Assembly (NCBI RefSeq): GCF_004310685.1
Contig: NZ_SISG01000001.1
Location: 248,001-312,000, forward strand
DNA: 64,000 nucleotides
Direction of reading: 5' to 3'
Source: Glaciihabitans arcticus
GTDB lineage: Bacteria; Actinomycetota; Actinomycetes; Actinomycetales; Microbacteriaceae
Shown: piece by piece, positions 35,051 to 47,798 of the stretch
Layout: every line of letters begins with the position of its first letter
Position numbering within the stretch: the first letter of the stretch is position 1
Position numbers and translations under genes: made by a program
Notes under the pieces: model-generated
Databases searched by the model: none
Told to the model about the DNA's origin: nothing
Seen by the model: only the letters and a program-made list of their open reading frames with translations

Positions 35051-35800
35051 ATGAGCGAGTTCAGCAGAACCCCGGGTCTCACCCTCCTCCCGGCGGTCGA
35101 CGTCGCTGGCGGCAAGGCCGTGCGACTGGTGCAGGGCGAGGCCGGTTCGGAGACGAACTACGGCGACCCCGTCGAAGCCGCCAACGCGTGGGTGAACCAG
35201 GGCGCCGAGTGGATCCACCTCGTCGACCTCGACGCGGCCTTCGGCCGTGGCAACAACCACAACACCATCGAGAAGGTCATCAAGAACACCCCCCGCAGCG
35301 TCAATGTCGAGCTGTCCGGTGGAATTCGGGATGACGCGAGCCTCGAAGCCGCACTGTCGACCGGTGCCAAGCGCATCAACCTCGGTACCGCTGCCCTCGA
35401 GAACCCCGAGTGGGCGGCCCACGTCATCGCGGAGTTCGGCGAAGCCATCGCGGTCGGCCTGGACGTTCGCGGCACGACCCTCGCGGCCCGCGGCTGGACC
35501 CAGGAGGGCGGCGACCTCTGGGCCGTGCTCGACCGCCTGGAGCGCGCCGGCTGCAGTCGTTACGTCGTAACCGACGTCACCAAGGACGGCACGCTGCTCG
35601 GCCCGAACCTCGAATTGCTGCAGCAGGTCATGGAGCACACCCACAAGCCGGTCATCGCTTCCGGTGGCATCGCGAACCTCGACGACATCGCCGACCTGCG
35701 CGCACTCGTGCCGCAGGGACTCGAGGGTGCGATCGTCGGCAAGGCGCTCTACAACAAGGCGTTTACGCTCGCCGAAGCCCTCGACGTCGCGGGCGACTAG
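35051..35800 (+). CDS. priA: HisA/PriA phosphoribosyl isomerase
   Basis: A 249-residue (beta/alpha)8 barrel isomerase. [61 protein letters not shown] and [13 protein letters not shown] are the HisA/PriA landmarks. In actinobacteria the enzyme serves both histidine and tryptophan synthesis when trpF is missing; whether trpF exists elsewhere cannot be seen. The ATG at 35051 follows AGAAAGAACGGC; 87 bp separate it from hisH. Confidence 0.94.
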   Translation: MSEFSRTPGLTLLPAVDVAGGKAVRLVQGEAGSETNYGDPVEAANAWVNQGAEWIHLVDLDAAFGRGNNHNTIEKVIKNTPRSVNVELSGGIRDDASLEAALSTGAKRINLGTAALENPEWAAHVIAEFGEAIAVGLDVRGTTLAARGWTQEGGDLWAVLDRLERAGCSRYVVTDVTKDGTLLGPNLELLQQVMEHTHKPVIASGGIANLDDIADLRALVPQGLEGAIVGKALYNKAFTLAEALDVAGD

Positions 35801-36558
35801 TGGCGGGCGGTTCGGACTCGGCCGGCACTCCCTGGGAGGGCCGGCACTTCGAGCCGAACGACAGCGCCGAGGATGACGGTTCGGCTCCCGAGCGTCTCAT
35901 CGAAGCGCTCCGCCGGTTCCGCAGCCGGGAGCTCGGCGAACCCGAGGTGATCGAGGCGATACGCGAGTCGCGCTTCCTCATCCCGCTGCTCGCAACACTC
36001 GGAGAGTCGGAAGTGGGCGAGCACGGCCACCTCGTCGACAAGACGCAGGAGCTGTCGATCGTCACCGTCACGGCCCCCGACGGGCGCAAGATCCTGCCGG
36101 TGTTCACTTCCGTGACCTCGATGGGGGAGTGGAACCCGGTCGCCCGGCCGGTTCCGGCGAACGCGGTGCGCATCGCCCTTGCGGCGGCGAGCGAGCAGAC
36201 CGATCTCGTGGTCATCGACCCGACCTCCGACACGGAGTACGTCATCCGCCGCCCCGCACTGTGGTCGATTGCGCAGTCCGAGTCGTGGCTGCCGAGCTAT
36301 GCCGACGAGGCGGTGCTCGACGCCTTCGCCGCGGGGGCCGAGGGCGAGGCCGCAGTGCAGTCGATCGGTCTCGCCGCTGGTGATCCGGATGCCCGGCTCG
36401 CCGGCCCCGAACTCGTTGTTCTCCTGACCCTTGCCAACGGCCTTGCTCGCGAGGACCTGGCCGCCCTGCTCGCCCGGATGCAGGAGCGATGGTCGGCGAG
36501 CGAGATCATCGCCACCCGCGTCGATTCGCTGCGAGTGCAGCTCGTCGCGTCGAGCTAG
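35800..36558 (+). CDS. SseB-family protein
   Basis: A 252-residue protein with an SseB N-terminal domain fold: LIEALRRFRSRELGEPEVIE, AIRESRFLIPLLATLGESE, DGRKILPVFTSVTSMGEWNP. It commonly follows priA in this lineage. The GTG overlaps the priA TAG by one base, so it is translated with the his genes, but no enzymatic role in histidine synthesis is known. Cytosolic, no membrane helix. Confidence 0.82.
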   Translation: MAGGSDSAGTPWEGRHFEPNDSAEDDGSAPERLIEALRRFRSRELGEPEVIEAIRESRFLIPLLATLGESEVGEHGHLVDKTQELSIVTVTAPDGRKILPVFTSVTSMGEWNPVARPVPANAVRIALAAASEQTDLVVIDPTSDTEYVIRRPALWSIAQSESWLPSYADEAVLDAFAAGAEGEAAVQSIGLAAGDPDARLAGPELVVLLTLANGLAREDLAALLARMQERWSASEIIATRVDSLRVQLVASS

Positions 36559-36648
36559 CCGTACAGCCAAGCCACGGCGCGCATACAGCGTGTTACGGCC
36601 ACGTGAATAGTGGTCAACATCGGATGAATTCCATGCCTACAATGACGC

Positions 36649-37626
36649 ATGCTTCCGGACCGTGCCCGAGGGTTCCGCACCCCCTCCGCGCTGCTCGGCG
36701 CGCTCGCGGTCGTCGCCCTGCTGGTCGCCGGTTGCGCTCCGGTATCAACTCCGGATGCCTCCGCTCCCGTGATCGCCGCGGCCGCCGCCACCGGGGCCGC
36801 CGTCACGAACACGATCACCGTGGGCGGCATTGAACGCAGTTACCTGCTGCGCACTCCCGTGCGCGCGACCGACGATGCGATGCCGCTGCTCATCGTGATC
36901 CACGGCGCCGGTGGCAACGCCGCGCGCGCGGAGACCGCGACGGCGCTGACCGCACTCTCCGACGCTGACGGCTTCATCGTCGCCTACCCGAACGGCACTC
37001 AGGCTGCGAATATCCCGGGCGAGCTGTCCTGGAACGCGGGAGTCTGCTGCGGCCGACCCGTGGTCGAGCAGATCGACGACGTCGCCTTCATCGCCGCCGC
37101 GATCGCCGACATCGAGTCGAAGGAGCCCGTCGACCCGACCCGCATCTTCGTGACCGGCTTCTCCAACGGGGGCATGCTCGCGCACCGGCTCGCGTGTGAG
37201 CTTCCGGGCCGGATCGCGGGCATCGCGGTCGTCGCCGGGGCGCTCAACGTGCCCGAATGCGCGGCGGAGGGCGTGACATCCGTGCTCATGATTCATGGAA
37301 CCGGCGACCTGACCGTGCCGTTCCAGGGCGGCGCGACCAACCAGCGCACCGCGAAGCGCTTCGGCACCTGGACGAACTCGCCGCTTTCCTCGGCCGTCGC
37401 ATTCTGGGTCGGCCAGGACGGCTGCGGCAATTCCACCACCAAGGTCGCGGGGGGCCTCACCCACGTGAGCTTCACCACCTGCACCGATGGCGCGAAGGTC
37501 GATGTCGTGACGATCAAGGACGGCGGCCACATCTGGCCGGTCGAGGCGAAGAGCGGCATGGACGCCTCCACGTTCATCACCGAGTATTTCGGACTCGGCG
37601 CCCCGGTCGCGACGCTTGCCCAGTAA
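36649..37626 (+). CDS. Secreted lipoprotein esterase, PHB-depolymerase/LpqC type
   Basis: A 325-residue alpha/beta hydrolase anchored by a lipoprotein signal (LALAVVALLVAGC-type, Cys at about residue 29). Features: LLIVIHGAGGNAARAETATA, the NAGVCCGRPV disulfide-type segment of feruloyl-esterase/PHB depolymerases, the nucleophile elbow VTGFSNGGMLAHRLA, MIHGTGDLTVPF and the terminal His in DGGHIWP. TACAAT (36638-36643) ends five bases before the ATG. The substrate is unknown; short aromatic or polyester esters are typical. Confidence 0.85.
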   Translation: MLPDRARGFRTPSALLGALAVVALLVAGCAPVSTPDASAPVIAAAAATGAAVTNTITVGGIERSYLLRTPVRATDDAMPLLIVIHGAGGNAARAETATALTALSDADGFIVAYPNGTQAANIPGELSWNAGVCCGRPVVEQIDDVAFIAAAIADIESKEPVDPTRIFVTGFSNGGMLAHRLACELPGRIAGIAVVAGALNVPECAAEGVTSVLMIHGTGDLTVPFQGGATNQRTAKRFGTWTNSPLSSAVAFWVGQDGCGNSTTKVAGGLTHVSFTTCTDGAKVDVVTIKDGGHIWPVEAKSGMDASTFITEYFGLGAPVATLAQ

Positions 37627-37632
37627 CCGCGT

Positions 37633-37980
37633 CTAGTTGACGGGACCGGTGAACTTCTCGCCGGGTCCCTTGCCGACGGCATCGGGGATGGATGACGTCT
37701 CGCGGAACGCGAGCTGCAGCGTGCGCAGCCCGTCGCGCAGGGCGAGCGCGTGGTGGTCGCCGATCTTCGATGCGCTTGCCGTGACGAGCCCCGCGAGGGC
37801 TTCGATCAGGGTGCGCGCCTCGTCGAGGTCGATCTGGTCGGCGGCGTTCGGGTCGTCGGCGAGGCCGAGCTTGACCGCCGCGGCCGTCATGAGGTGCACG
37901 GAGACCGTCTGGATGACCTCGACGGCCGGAACCTCGGAGATGTCGCGGGTGTCTTCTTCGACGAAGCTGTCTTGAGCCAT
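37633..37980 (-). CDS. DUF1844 domain protein
   Basis: A 115-residue helical cytosolic protein with the DUF1844 core VEVIQTVSVHLMTAAAVKLG and IDLDEARTLIEALAGLVTAS. This family is normally found next to infC in actinobacteria, as here (divergent, 277 bp apart). AAGGACTCCCCC precedes the ATG at 37980. Function unknown. Confidence 0.85.
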   Translation of the reverse strand: MAQDSFVEEDTRDISEVPAVEVIQTVSVHLMTAAAVKLGLADDPNAADQIDLDEARTLIEALAGLVTASASKIGDHHALALRDGLRTLQLAFRETSSIPDAVGKGPGEKFTGPVN

Positions 37981-38023
37981 GGGGGAGTCCTTGGGATGGT
38001 AGGTAGGCGTGCGGCCGACGATC

Positions 38024-38257
38024 TGCTATTCTTGTGCAGGCTTCAGGGCTTGCCCTGATACGAAAGTGGATAATCTCCCACCCGTCGACCGCTTCTCAAG
38101 GTTACCGGGTAGTTACGCCCCGTCTGTTTCGAGCACAGCTTGCGACAGATAGACAAACAGGGCGACGTGTGTAATTTCTCGCGTGAACTTCTTCTTTCGT
38201 CGCTGCCGCACAACCGTGCGTGAGTTGTAGCCGACCGAAACATAGAAGGAGCCTCGC
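38024..38257 (+). promoter_or_regulatory. Promoter and long 5' leader of infC-rpmI-rplT
   Basis: An extended -10 TGCTATTCT (38024-38032) would start transcription near 38039, giving a leader of about 219 nt. It can form TCAGGGC/GCCCTGA (two-base loop, near 38046-38061) and GTGGATAATCTCCCAC hairpins. Leaders of this operon are regulated by L20 or IF-3 in other bacteria; that a similar control operates here is inference. Confidence 0.45.
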
Positions 38258-39262
<1,005 letters not shown>

Positions 39263-39304
39263 CCCGGCGTACCCGCCGGCGTAGCTCACAAGAAAGAGGA
39301 AGAG

Positions 39305-39499
39305 ATGCCTAAGCAGAAGACCCACTCGGGCGCCAAGAAGCGCTTCAAGATCACCGGTAGCGGCAAGGTCAAGAAGCAGCAGGCCGGCCTCCGTCACAAC
39401 CTTGAAGTCAAGTCGGGCAAGAAGAAGCGCGCCCTCGGCATGGACTCCATCCTCAGCCCCGCAGATGCCAAGGGCATCAAGAAGCTTCTCGGCAAGTAG
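39305..39499 (+). CDS. rpmI: 50S ribosomal protein L35
   Basis: A 64-residue basic protein: [20 protein letters not shown] followed by [19 protein letters not shown]. Gene order infC-rpmI-rplT is the conserved one. AAAGAGGAAGAG precedes the ATG. Confidence 0.96.
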   Translation: MPKQKTHSGAKKRFKITGSGKVKKQQAGLRHNLEVKSGKKKRALGMDSILSPADAKGIKKLLGK

Positions 39500-39526
39500 T
39501 CCGACGGAATTTGAAGGAATAGAAAA

Positions 39527-39910
39527 ATGGCAAGAGTAAAAAGGGCAGTAAACGCTCACAAGAAGCGTCGCGTCATCCTCGAGCGCGCCAAGGGTTACCG
39601 CGGCCAGCGTTCGCGCCTGTACCGCAAGGCCAAGGAGCAGGTCACTCACTCCCTCGTCTACGCGTACCGTGACCGACGCGCCCGCAAGGGTGACTTCCGT
39701 CGCCTGTGGATCCAGCGCATCAACGCCGCGTCGCGCGCCAACGGCCTGACCTACAACCGCCTCATCCAGGGACTCAACCTGGCCGGCATCCAGGTCGACC
39801 GTCGCATCCTCGCCGACCTCGCGATCACCGAGCCGGCCACGTTCGCCGCGATCGTCGCAACGGCCAAGGCAGCACTGCCCGCCGATGTGAACGCCAAGGT
39901 CAGCGCGTAA
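39527..39910 (+). CDS. rplT: 50S ribosomal protein L20
   Basis: A 127-residue protein with [40 protein letters not shown] and the typical [12 protein letters not shown] segment. Last gene of the infC operon; a strong terminator follows 17 bp after the stop. Confidence 0.96.
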   Translation: MARVKRAVNAHKKRRVILERAKGYRGQRSRLYRKAKEQVTHSLVYAYRDRRARKGDFRRLWIQRINAASRANGLTYNRLIQGLNLAGIQVDRRILADLAITEPATFAAIVATAKAALPADVNAKVSA

Positions 39911-39926
39911 GCAGCTTTCTGAGAAA

Positions 39927-39962
39927 GGGTCCGAGCCGAAAGGCTCGGGCCCTTCCTCGTTA
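39927..39962 (+). terminator. Rho-independent terminator after rplT
   Basis: GGGTCCGAGCC (39927-39937) pairs with GGCTCGGGCCC (39942-39952), one wobble, closed by a GAAA tetraloop and followed by TTCCTCGTT. Confidence 0.85.
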
Positions 39963-40021
39963 ACCCGCTGTACCCCGCGCGGTGCGCGGCCGCGTACCCC
40001 CGCTCCCTCTAGTCTTGACCC

Positions 40022-40822
40022 ATGATCGATAACCCGCGTTCACCCCGCGTTCGCGGCGTTGCCAAGCTCGCCAAGCGTGACCACCGCCTGCAGACGGGCT
40101 TCTTCCTGCTGGAAGGCCCACAGGCCGTCACCGAAGCACTGACCTACCGTCCCGAGCTGCTCGTCGAGTTGTTCGCGACGCCCACCGCGCTCGACAAGTA
40201 CCCGGCGATCGCAAGCCTGGCCCGTGACACCGACCTCGAGGTGGAGTTCGTCACCGAGGACGTGCTCGACTCGATGGCCGACACCGTGACCCCGCAGGGG
40301 ATCATCGCGGTGTGCAAGCAGTTCCCCACCTCGCTCAAGGACATCCTCGCCGACGGCCCCAAGCTGATCGCGATACTCGAGGAAGTTCGGGACCCGGGTA
40401 ACGTGGGCACGATCATCAGGGCCGCGGACGCTGCTGGAGCCGATGGGGTCATCCTCACCGGTCGCAGTGTCGACCTGTACAACCCCAAGGTCGTTCGTGC
40501 CACAACGGGTTCGCTGTTCCACCTGCCCGTGGCGCTGATGCCCGACCTGGAGTCGGTGCTCGATCGCGTCACCGCCGCAGGAATGCAGGTCCTGGCCGCA
40601 GACATCAAGGGCGACGACCTGCTCGGCGCGCGCACCAGTGGGCTTCTCGCGGCTCCCACCGCGTGGCTGTTCGGCAACGAGGCTCGGGGACTCAGCGACG
40701 AGCACTTCGCTCTCGCCGACCGCGCCATCACCGTGCCGATCTACGGTCACGCCGAGTCAATGAACCTCGCGACGGCCGCCTCGGTGTGCCTCTACGAATC
40801 TGCGTTCGCCCAGCGCTCCTGA
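40022..40822 (+). CDS. TrmH/SpoU-family RNA 2'-O-methyltransferase
   Basis: A 266-residue SPOUT methyltransferase. The N-terminal L30e-like RNA-binding domain (residues 1-100) includes GFFLLEGPQAVTEAL. The knot motifs are ILEEVRDPGNVGTIIRAADA, TTGSLFHLPVA and the C-terminal SMNLATAASVCLYE. It probably methylates 23S or other rRNA; the exact site cannot be read. TAGTCT (40010-40015) ends six bases before the ATG. The gene commonly sits between rplT and pheS in actinobacteria. Confidence 0.9.
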   Translation: MIDNPRSPRVRGVAKLAKRDHRLQTGFFLLEGPQAVTEALTYRPELLVELFATPTALDKYPAIASLARDTDLEVEFVTEDVLDSMADTVTPQGIIAVCKQFPTSLKDILADGPKLIAILEEVRDPGNVGTIIRAADAAGADGVILTGRSVDLYNPKVVRATTGSLFHLPVALMPDLESVLDRVTAAGMQVLAADIKGDDLLGARTSGLLAAPTAWLFGNEARGLSDEHFALADRAITVPIYGHAESMNLATAASVCLYESAFAQRS

Positions 40823-40903
40823 CCACAGCCTCAGGTGTTACAAACGGGTTAAGGTCTGACCGATAAGTTGCCCCCCAAAAGCGGGATGTGGTTGGGTGGA
40901 CAA

Positions 40904-41641
40904 ATGGAACCCCTCGTAGTCGTCGACCATGTCAACAAACATTTCGGCGAATTACACGTTCTGAAGGACATCACGACCACCGTTCACAAGGGTGAGGTGG
41001 TTGTGGTCATCGGCCCGAGCGGTTCCGGCAAATCGACTCTCTGTCGTGCCATCAACCGCCTCGAGACCATTGACAACGGCACGATCACCATCGACGGCAA
41101 GAAGCTCCCCGAAGAGGGCAAGGAACTCGCGAAGCTGCGGGCCGACGTAGGAATGGTCTTCCAGTCCTTCAACCTCTTCGCCCACAAGACCGTGCTCGAG
41201 AATGTGACCCTCGGACAGATCAACGTGCGCAAGCGCTCCAAGGCTGACGCGACGAAGCGTGCCATGGAACTTCTCGAGCGCGTCGGGGTGGCCAACCAGG
41301 CCAGCAAGATGCCATCTCAGCTCTCCGGCGGCCAGCAGCAGCGTGTCGCCATCGCCCGCGCCCTCGCCATGGACCCCAAGGTCATGCTCTTTGATGAGCC
41401 CACCAGCGCGCTCGACCCCGAAATGATCAACGAGGTGCTCGACGTGATGGTCGGCCTCGCCGAGGAGGGCATGACCATGGTCGTGGTCACCCACGAGATG
41501 GGCTTCGCCCGCAAGGCGGGGCAGCGCATCCTGTTCATGGCGGAGGGCGAGATCGTGGAAGAGGCAACTCCCGAGGAGTTCTTCACCAACCCGAAGTCCC
41601 CGAGAGCGCAGGACTTCCTCTCGAAAATCCTTACCCACTAA
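40904..41641 (+). CDS. gluA: Glutamate/polar amino acid ABC transporter ATP-binding protein
   Basis: A 245-residue ATPase of the GluA/GlnQ group. Walker A is [18 protein letters not shown], the Q-loop is [17 protein letters not shown], the signature is [16 protein letters not shown], Walker B is [15 protein letters not shown] and the switch His is in [15 protein letters not shown] 40904 follows GGGTGGACAA; ATG 40886 is an alternative start six codons earlier. The next three genes complete a gluABCD-like importer. Confidence 0.9.
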   Translation: MEPLVVVDHVNKHFGELHVLKDITTTVHKGEVVVVIGPSGSGKSTLCRAINRLETIDNGTITIDGKKLPEEGKELAKLRADVGMVFQSFNLFAHKTVLENVTLGQINVRKRSKADATKRAMELLERVGVANQASKMPSQLSGGQQQRVAIARALAMDPKVMLFDEPTSALDPEMINEVLDVMVGLAEEGMTMVVVTHEMGFARKAGQRILFMAEGEIVEEATPEEFFTNPKSPRAQDFLSKILTH

Positions 41642-41674
41642 CCGGTGGGAAAGCACAGCAGAACAAGGAGCACG

Positions 41675-42538
41675 ATGAGAATCAAAAAATCTCTCACCAT
41701 ATCCGCAATCGCGATGGCCGCAGCACTCACGCTCGGCGCATGTGCAGGTACCCCCGAAGAGACGGCACCTCCCGTTGAAGACGTGAGCTTCGATGCCGGT
41801 ACCACCATGGCCAAGCTCAACGAAGCCGGCAAGATCACCATCGGAACGAAGTTCACCCAGCCGCTCTTCGGCCAGGTCGACGCCGACGGAAACCCGCAGG
41901 GCTTCGACGTCGAGATCGGCAAGCTCATCGCTGCCAAGCTCGGTATTCCTGCTGACGGCATCACGTGGACCGAGACTGTCTCGGCCAATCGCGAGCCGTT
42001 CATCGAGGCGGGCGAGGTCGACCTCGTCATCGCCACCTACACGATCAACGACGAGCGCAAGGAAAAGATCGCTTTCGCTGGACCGTACTACTCGGCAGGC
42101 CAGGACATCCTGGTTCTCGCGGGCAACCCGAAGGGCATCGAAGGCCCCGAGGACCTCGAGGGACTCGCCGTCTGCACCGTCACCGGTTCGACCTCCGAGG
42201 CGAACATCAAGGAGTACACGGACAACATCATCGCCGCGACCGACTACGCCGACTGCCTGGAGCCGCTGCGCTCGGGAACCGTTGACGCCGTCACGACCGA
42301 CAACGTGATCCTCGCGGGTCTCGCTGACCAGAACGCTCCGGAGTTCGAGGTCGTCAACGCCCCGTTCACCGAGGAGCCCTACGGCATCGGTCTCGCCAAG
42401 GATGACACCGATTTCCGCGACTTCATCAACGATGTGCTCGAGGAGTCCTACGAGGACGGCTCATGGGCAGCAGCCTGGGAGGCGACGGCGGGCAAGGTGC
42501 TCGACACCCCGACGCCGCCGGCCGTCGACCGCTACTAA
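41675..42538 (+). CDS. gluB: Glutamate-type substrate-binding lipoprotein
   Basis: A 287-residue family 3 solute-binding lipoprotein. Signal AIAMAAALTLGACAG, then KITIGTKFTQPLFGQVDADG, NPQGFDVEIGKLIAAKLG, EVDLVIATYTINDERKEKI and the ligand-binding YYSAGQDILVLAGN. The ATG follows AAGGAGCACG. A perfect 12-bp hairpin lies between it and the permease genes. Glutamate is the likeliest ligand by similarity to corynebacterial GluB. Confidence 0.88.
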   Translation: MRIKKSLTISAIAMAAALTLGACAGTPEETAPPVEDVSFDAGTTMAKLNEAGKITIGTKFTQPLFGQVDADGNPQGFDVEIGKLIAAKLGIPADGITWTETVSANREPFIEAGEVDLVIATYTINDERKEKIAFAGPYYSAGQDILVLAGNPKGIEGPEDLEGLAVCTVTGSTSEANIKEYTDNIIAATDYADCLEPLRSGTVDAVTTDNVILAGLADQNAPEFEVVNAPFTEEPYGIGLAKDDTDFRDFINDVLEESYEDGSWAAAWEATAGKVLDTPTPPAVDRY

Positions 42539-42553
42539 GCAACTGAACAACGA

Positions 42554-42581
42554 GTGGCCCGCCCGACACCGGGCGGGCCAC
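42554..42581 (+). terminator. Intercistronic hairpin between gluB and gluC
   Basis: GTGGCCCGCCCG (42554-42565) and CGGGCGGGCCAC (42570-42581) pair perfectly around an ACAC loop. No T-run follows, so it more likely limits 3' decay or causes partial termination, keeping the binding protein in excess of the permeases. Confidence 0.65.
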
Positions 42582-42617
42582 TTGCCAGCCTGACCGAATA
42601 ACTACCAAGGAGGTGAC

Positions 42618-43265
42618 GTGGACGCTGTAATCGAGAACTTCCCGGTTTTTCTGGGCGGTTTCTGGGCAACCATTCGCCTGCTCGTACTCTCGGGCGCCGG
42701 TGCCATTGTGCTCGGAGTCATCATTGCTGCCATGCGCATCTCACCCGTCGGGGCGTTCCGTGCGTTCGCGACCGTCTACACCGAGATCCTGCGCAACATC
42801 CCGCTCACCCTCGTGCTGTTCTTCTGCGCATTCCTGCTGCCGTATCTCGAGATCAAACTCGACTATTTCGTGCTCGCCGTCATCGGCCTCACCGCCTACA
42901 CCTCGCCCTTCATCGCCGAAGCGATCCGCTCAGGAATCAACGGCGTGTCCATCGGACAGGCCGAGGCCGCTCGGGCCATCGGCCTCGACTTCGCTCAGAC
43001 CCTGCGCCTCGTGGTGATGCCTCAGGGCATCCGCATGGTCATCCCGCCGCTGCTCAACGTCATCATCGCGCTCACCAAGAACACGTCGGTCGCCGGCGGC
43101 TTCTTCGTCGTCGAGCTCATCGCCTCCTCCCGGCAGGTCATCAACCTCCGCGGAGACGCCGTGATCGCCATTCTTCTCGCCGTTGCCGTCTTCTATCTCG
43201 TGATCACCGTGCCGCTCGGCCAGGTCGCGGCCCGACTCGAGCGCAAGGTGGCGGTCTTCCGATGA
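42618..43265 (+). CDS. gluC: Amino acid ABC transporter permease
   Basis: A 215-residue HisM-type permease with about five helices. The coupling loop is AIRSGINGVSIGQAEAARAI followed by GLDFAQTLRLVVMPQGIR. GTG start with a full AAGGAGGTG four bases upstream. The stop overlaps the second permease (ATGA). Confidence 0.9.
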   Translation: MDAVIENFPVFLGGFWATIRLLVLSGAGAIVLGVIIAAMRISPVGAFRAFATVYTEILRNIPLTLVLFFCAFLLPYLEIKLDYFVLAVIGLTAYTSPFIAEAIRSGINGVSIGQAEAARAIGLDFAQTLRLVVMPQGIRMVIPPLLNVIIALTKNTSVAGGFFVVELIASSRQVINLRGDAVIAILLAVAVFYLVITVPLGQVAARLERKVAVFR

Positions 43266-44194
43266 CGAGTGTTCTCTTCGACGTACCCGGGCCCAAAGCC
43301 CGCCTGCGTTCGCGCATCATCTCCATCGTCGGCACGATCGCGATCGCGGTTGGCCTCGTCGTCCTCGTGATGGTACTTGCGGCTCCCCGCACAACGGCCG
43401 CTGGAGCCGTCATCCCGGGCATGTTCGATCCGATCCGCTGGGACATCATTCTTGACGGGCGCATGTGGAACGCGATCATCTTCCGCGGTCTGGCCGCGAC
43501 CCTGCGCATGGCTGCGGCCGCTGCGGTGCTCGCGATTCTCATCGGCATCCTGTTTTCCTTCGGCCGCACGGCGCGCTCACGCTGGATCCGTGTTCCCGTC
43601 GCCGTACTGCTCGAGTTCTTCCGCGGCATGCCCGTGCTGCTCCTCATGTTCTTCACGCTGCTGGTCTTCGGCACCGGCCAGTACTGGGCGGGAGTCGCCG
43701 GCCTCGCTGTCTACAACGGCGCGATCATCGGCGAAGCCCTGCGCTCCGGAATCCAGTCGCTGCCCCGCGGCCAGCGCGAATCGGGTCTGGCCATCGGCCT
43801 GACCCCCGTGCAGACCCGCATGATGATCGAGTTCCCGCAGGCCTTCCGCCAGATGCTGCCGATCATCATCGCCCAGCTGGTCGTGCTTCTCAAGGACACC
43901 TCGCTCGCGTTCATCATCGGCTACCAGGAGCTCATCAATATCGGTGTGCGCCAGCTGCAGAACACCTATGGCAACCGCTACTTCTTCACGCTCTTCTTCG
44001 TGGTGCTCGTCGTCTACCTGACGGTGAACCTGCTGCTGTCGTGGCTCGCGCGCATCATCGCGCGTCGCACCTCCGGTGGATACGTCTCACGCTGGCGTCG
44101 CAAGGAAACGGACCCAGGCCTCGCCGTCGTTCGCGCGCCGGATGCCGGGATGGGCGGCGGCATGAGCGGAACCGGCGGCGGAGGGCCCGCCTAA
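43262..44194 (+). CDS. gluD: Amino acid ABC transporter permease
   Basis: A 310-residue HisQ/M-type permease. Helices start at TIAIAVGLVVLVMVLAA; the coupling loop is ALRSGIQSLPRGQRESGLAI then GLTPVQTRMMIEFPQAFRQM. The cytoplasmic C-terminus is extended by about 35 residues and ends in a Gly-rich run (GMGGGMSGTGGGGPA) that is not part of the fold. Confidence 0.9.
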   Translation: MTSVLFDVPGPKARLRSRIISIVGTIAIAVGLVVLVMVLAAPRTTAAGAVIPGMFDPIRWDIILDGRMWNAIIFRGLAATLRMAAAAAVLAILIGILFSFGRTARSRWIRVPVAVLLEFFRGMPVLLLMFFTLLVFGTGQYWAGVAGLAVYNGAIIGEALRSGIQSLPRGQRESGLAIGLTPVQTRMMIEFPQAFRQMLPIIIAQLVVLLKDTSLAFIIGYQELINIGVRQLQNTYGNRYFFTLFFVVLVVYLTVNLLLSWLARIIARRTSGGYVSRWRRKETDPGLAVVRAPDAGMGGGMSGTGGGGPA

Positions 44195-44215
44195 CCGCCG
44201 CTAAACTCGTCTCTT

Positions 44216-45255
44216 GTGTCAGAACACATCGAAATCTCCGAAAAGTCGGTAGCCGACGCGACCGATGCCGCGCTCAACGCGATCGCCACGGCTGCGACGG
44301 TCAGCGAGCTCAAGGCCGTGCGCAACGCGCACGTCGGTGAGACCTCGACCCTTGCGCAGCTCGGCGGCGCCCTGCGCAACGTGCCGAACGACCAGAAGGC
44401 CGCGGCCGGAAAGCTCGTCGGCCAGGCCAAGGCCCGGGTCACCCAGGCCGTCGCCGCTCGCGAAGAGCAGCTGGCCGTCGCCGAAGAGAGTGCCCGGCTC
44501 CATGCAGAGGCCGTGGATGTCACGGCTCTCCCGTCGCGTTTCACCGCCGGCGCACGTCATCCTCTCAACCTGCTCATGGAGCAGATGGGCGACATCTTCA
44601 TCGGTATGGGCTGGGAGATCGCGGAGGGCCCCGAACTCGAGAACGAGTGGTTCAACTTCGACGCGCTGAACTTCGACGAGGACCACCCGGCCCGCGCCAT
44701 GCAGGACACCTTCTTCCTCGACCCCGTCGACTCGCACCTCGTGCTGCGCACCCACACGAGCCCCGTGCAGATCCGCTCGCTGCTGACGCGCGAGCTGCCG
44801 GTCTACGTCGTCGCGCCCGGTCGCGTCTACCGAACCGACGAGCTCGACGCGACGCACACCCCCGTCTTCCACCAGATCGAGGGCATCGCCATCGACAAGG
44901 GACTCACCATGGCGCACCTGCGCGGCACCCTCGAGCACCTGGCCCGCCAGGTCTTCGGCGAAGGCGCGCAGATCCGACTGCGCCCCAACTATTTCCCGTT
45001 CACCGAGCCGAGCGCCGAGATGGACGTGTGGCAGCCGAACGCCAAGGGCGGCGCGCGCTGGGTGGAGTGGGGCGGCTGCGGAATGGTCAACCAGAACCTT
45101 CTGCGCGCGGCAGGCATCGACCCCGAGGTCTACCAGGGCTTCGCCTTCGGCATGGGCATCGAGCGCACGCTGCAGTTCCGCAACGACATGAATGACATGA
45201 GAGACATGGTCGAGGGCGATATCCGCTTCAGCCAGCAGTTCGGAATGGTGGTCTG

Positions 45256-45256
<1 letters not shown>
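44216..45256 (+). CDS. pheS: Phenylalanine--tRNA ligase alpha subunit
   Basis: Class II aminoacyl-tRNA synthetase subunit of 346 residues. The N-terminal coiled coil (residues 1-100) binds tRNA. Motif 2 is HTSPVQIRSLLTRELPVYVV, and YFPFTEPSAEMDVWQ and GMGIERTLQFRNDMNDMR form the active site and motif 3. The GTG at 44216 lies eight bases after TAAACT (44202-44207), so it is probably leaderless or nearly so. The TGA overlaps the pheT ATG by one base. Confidence 0.96.
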
Positions 45257-47736
<2,480 letters not shown>

Positions 47737-47752
47737 CGAAGCTCCCCACCGC

Positions 47753-47766
47753 AGACCGACCGGTCT
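47753..47766. promoter_or_regulatory. Inverted repeat overlapping a -10 element
   Basis: AGACCG-AC-CGGTCT is a perfect six-base inverted repeat whose last base starts TATAGT (47766-47771), a likely -10 for the lipoprotein gene at 47799. It may be a repressor site; no regulator gene is adjacent. Confidence 0.35.
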
Positions 47767-47798
47767 ATAGTGATGGAAACTTCACTCTTGGGGGCATC